The translations under genes were made by a program, and so were the position numbers. A DNA stretch of 15,178 nucleotides from JBMYYE01 sp049609065 (GTDB lineage: Bacteria; Pseudomonadota; Alphaproteobacteria; Rhodobacterales; Rhodobacteraceae): positions 1 through 15,178 of the forward strand of contig JBMYYE010000058.1 of NCBI GenBank assembly GCA_049609065.1. The letters are read 5' to 3'. Below, one piece after another: positions 13,584 to 15,178 of this stretch; positions within the stretch are counted from its first letter, which is position 1, and each line of letters begins with the position of its first letter. The notes under the pieces were generated by a model, which searched no databases, was not told the origin of the DNA, and was given only the letters and a program-made list of their open reading frames with translations.

Positions 13584-14035
13584 CCGATTTGGATGACATT
13601 GATCGTCAGCTGTTGGCGGAGCTTTCGCAAAACGCTGATCAATCGGCAGGCGCGCTTGGGAAAAAACTCGGGTTAAGCCAGCCTGCGACTTGGCGGCGAA
13701 TGCGGCGGCTGCAATCGGATGGGGTGCTCCTTGGCACGCGGCTAAAACTGAACCGCGATGCCTTGGGCTTTGGGGTGACGGTGTTTTTGGGGGTCAAGCT
13801 CGCGACCAAAGGGCGGGTCAGCTTGGAAGATTTCGAACGCGCGGTCTCTGCCATTCCAGAGGTGCAATCAGTGGAACACGTGCTCGGGCTTTATGATTAT
13901 CGCCTCCGCGTTGTCGCCCGCGATATTTCGGATTTTGAACGGGTGCTCAGGCGGCGGATTATGACTTTACCAGGTGCTGGGGATGTGGAGGCCAATGTGC
14001 TATTGTCGGAAGAGCGCAGACCAGGACCGCTTTGA
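13580..14035 (+). CDS. Lrp/AsnC family transcriptional regulator (second of a tandem pair)
   Basis: A 151-residue paralogue of the preceding gene, starting in an ATGA overlap with its stop, so translation is coupled. The helix-turn-helix (about 22-44: SAGALGKKLGLSQPATWRRMRRL) is complete and shares the C/A-T-W-R-R recognition-helix core with the first protein. The RAM domain has EVQSVEHVLGLYDYRLRVVARD, parallel to the partner's EIQTFLGRVDVRLNIIARD. The coupling and similar length fit a heteromeric regulator, with two different subunits in the Lrp octamer or dimer. Other explanations are two regulators with different ligands. The LGLYDYRL segment is the normal RAM signature. The arsR gene starts 40 nt downstream on the same strand. 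Confidence 0.9.
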   Translation: MTDLDDIDRQLLAELSQNADQSAGALGKKLGLSQPATWRRMRRLQSDGVLLGTRLKLNRDALGFGVTVFLGVKLATKGRVSLEDFERAVSAIPEVQSVEHVLGLYDYRLRVVARDISDFERVLRRRIMTLPGAGDVEANVLLSEERRPGPL

Positions 14036-14075
14036 AGGAATTGAAATTTTTGATACCAATGCGTATGGGTGGAGT

Positions 14076-14372
14076 ATGGAACAATCTTTGGCAGTAAAAC
14101 GACTGGGTGAATTGGGGCATGACACGCGCATGTCGGTGTTTCGGTTGCTTGTGCGTGCTGGCGATGGCGGGTTGCCAGTTGGCGATATCCAAAGCCGCTT
14201 GGATCTGAAAGCCGCGACTCTTTCACATCATTTGCATCGTCTGATCGCTGCGGGGTTGGTGCGCCAAACGCGTGAAGGGCGGGTTCTTTATTGTTTTGCC
14301 TGTCTGGATGCCGTGGCCGAAGTGGCGGCGTTTTTGGGATCGGAATGCTGCACGCTAGAGACTGGGGCCTAA
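14076..14372 (+). CDS. arsR: ArsR/SmtB family repressor with C-terminal cysteine pair
   Basis: A 98-residue winged-helix repressor. The start at 14076 has GGAG about 5 nt upstream. An upstream in-frame extension overlaps the second Lrp gene and is not needed for the fold. The recognition region reads DLKAATLSHHLHRLIAAGLVRQTREGRVLYC, the typical ArsR helix-turn-helix and wing (about 44-73). Cysteines are C73, C76, C91 and C92. The ECC near the C-terminus, after FLGS, matches the position of the Cys-Cys pair in ArsR proteins of the Acidithiobacillus AfArsR type, which bind As(III) there. The classical ELCVCDL site is absent. It probably represses the downstream permease through the dyad in the intergenic gap, and is released by arsenite or a related thiophile. 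Confidence 0.9.
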   Translation: MEQSLAVKRLGELGHDTRMSVFRLLVRAGDGGLPVGDIQSRLDLKAATLSHHLHRLIAAGLVRQTREGRVLYCFACLDAVAEVAAFLGSECCTLETGA

Positions 14373-14382
14373 ATTTATTTCC

Positions 14383-14409
14383 TTGACTATTCGATAATAT
14401 TGGAAATAT
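14383..14409 (+). promoter_or_regulatory. Promoter and ArsR-type operator of the arsP-like gene
   Basis: In the 64-nt gap after arsR, TTGACT (14383-14388) is a good -35. ATATTGGAAATAT (14397-14409) is a perfect 5-bp-arm dyad (ATATT/AATAT around GGA) lying where the -10 would be, fitting repression by ArsR. The -10 itself is unclear (AATATG or ATATGG). Confidence 0.55.
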
Positions 14410-14436
14410 GGAAATGTAGGACATAACGAGGCCCCC

Positions 14437-15178
14437 ATGACCAGCACATTTCAATCACAACTCATCGAAACGGCAAAAATGTTTGTGCTTTTGTCGTCCG
14501 AACTTATCGCGCTTTTCTTGGGTATTAGTTTTTTTGTAGCGGTGCTCAATCAAAAACTCCCGCCTGAACGTATCCAACATGTGTTGGGGGCAAAACAAGG
14601 CCGCGGATATATCACGGCTGCGGCTCTTGGTGCGATCACGCCATTTTGCAGCTGCTCGACCATCCCAATGTTGATAGGTCTTTTAAAGGCGCGGGCCGGC
14701 TTTGGACCTGTGATGACATTTTTGTTCACCTCGCCACTTCTAAACCCCATTGTGATTGCGGTTTTTGTGCCAATCCTCGGGTGGCAGGCCACGGTGCTTT
14801 ATGCTGGTTTGGCCTTGGTGTTTTCAATTTCGGCGGGTGTTTTGCTTGGGCGGTTTCGTTTTGATCGGTTCCTTCGCCAAGATATGCTTCAAACCAAAGA
14901 GCAGTCCTCATGTGGCTCGGATGGGGGCACATGTGGGACGGCGCCGTCCCAACGGGCCACGATTTCGTGGTCAGCAGCATGGGACGAATGCTGGAGCCTC
15001 TTTAAATCGATGTTTCCTTATATGCTTATTGCCATGTTGATTGGTGCGGTTGTGCACGGGTTCGTGCCGCATGATATGTTTGCGACCTATGCCGGCCCTG
15101 ATAACCCTGCGGCAATCCCTGTGGCGGCGGTAATCGGCATTCCGCTTTATATCCGTGTGTCGACGCTTTTGCCGCTTG
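14437..15178 (+). CDS. arsP: ArsP/DUF318 family permease, 3' end beyond the window
   Basis: An inner membrane permease of which 247 codons are seen before the window ends. CGAGG lies about 6 nt before the ATG. The family signature TPFCSCSTIPML (68-79, with C71 and C73) is followed by a TSPLLNP element (98-104), both diagnostic of the ArsP/SO_0444 group (PF03773). At least six hydrophobic segments are visible. A cytoplasmic loop at about 150-180 contains SCGSDGGTCG with two more cysteines (C159, C166), a possible metal(loid)-binding site. Family members export trivalent methylated or aromatic arsenicals, and some relatives handle other thiophilic compounds. With arsR and the operator directly upstream this is most likely an arsenic-inducible efflux unit. 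The C-terminal part and further ars genes are not visible. Confidence 0.9.
   Translation, partial: MTSTFQSQLIETAKMFVLLSSELIALFLGISFFVAVLNQKLPPERIQHVLGAKQGRGYITAAALGAITPFCSCSTIPMLIGLLKARAGFGPVMTFLFTSPLLNPIVIAVFVPILGWQATVLYAGLALVFSISAGVLLGRFRFDRFLRQDMLQTKEQSSCGSDGGTCGTAPSQRATISWSAAWDECWSLFKSMFPYMLIAMLIGAVVHGFVPHDMFATYAGPDNPAAIPVAAVIGIPLYIRVSTLLPL

Noticed and set aside
13125..14035. Paired siroheme decarboxylase (AhbA/AhbB or NirD/L-like), which also looks like tandem Lrp proteins
   Set aside because: Both have good helix-turn-helix segments and no haem synthesis genes are near; the location divergent from ilvC fits regulators better.

Overview
The window looks like a chromosomal segment of a marine alphaproteobacterium, most likely in the Rhodobacteraceae (Roseobacter-type). 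The clues are protein-level resemblance, the overlapping folB-folP-glmM order, an extended dihydroneopterin aldolase, ilvC divergent from an Lrp/AsnC pair, and a moderate GC content. The genus cannot be fixed from sequence alone. Most of the window is densely packed housekeeping DNA. The left ~0.9 kb is visibly AT-richer and nearly gene-free, and looks like the edge of an accessory segment.

Left edge (1-924): the first 57 codons of a minus-strand AAA-type ATPase (OLD/RloA-like N-terminus ending in a Walker A motif) run off the window. Just upstream of it is a 107-codon stop-free minus-strand frame with no start codon, probably a broken gene. The rest of this stretch shows no convincing gene. 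From 925 on there is a small secreted four-cysteine protein of unknown function, then a non-zinc-type glutamyl-tRNA synthetase paralogue, then a MATE family exporter whose 3' end overlaps a convergent gamma-glutamylcyclotransferase-like gene.

Middle (5.0-11.0 kb): a stand-alone gcvH (lipoyl carrier of the glycine cleavage system) is followed by a secreted SleB-type cell wall hydrolase. Next comes a tight cluster of folB, folP and glmM with overlapping stops and starts. It couples folate synthesis to the amino-sugar precursor of peptidoglycan and LPS. FolB carries a C-terminal domain of about 135 residues that a normal aldolase lacks. An RhlE-like DEAD-box helicase follows, with a 178-nt leader that can fold in competing ways around its ribosome binding site.

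Right side (11.0-15.2 kb): an EamA/DMT transporter and ilvC lie on the minus strand, separated by a strong terminator. Divergent from ilvC is a translationally coupled pair of Lrp/AsnC regulators, with Lrp-like dyads between them, which suggests control of branched-chain amino acid synthesis. Last is an arsenic module: an ArsR repressor with a C-terminal cysteine pair, a dyad operator, and an ArsP-type permease cut by the window end.

The most unusual leads are the truncated ATPase locus with its broken neighbour, the FolB fusion, the helicase leader, and the tandem Lrp pair. No CRISPR array, tRNA, rRNA or intact mobile element was seen.
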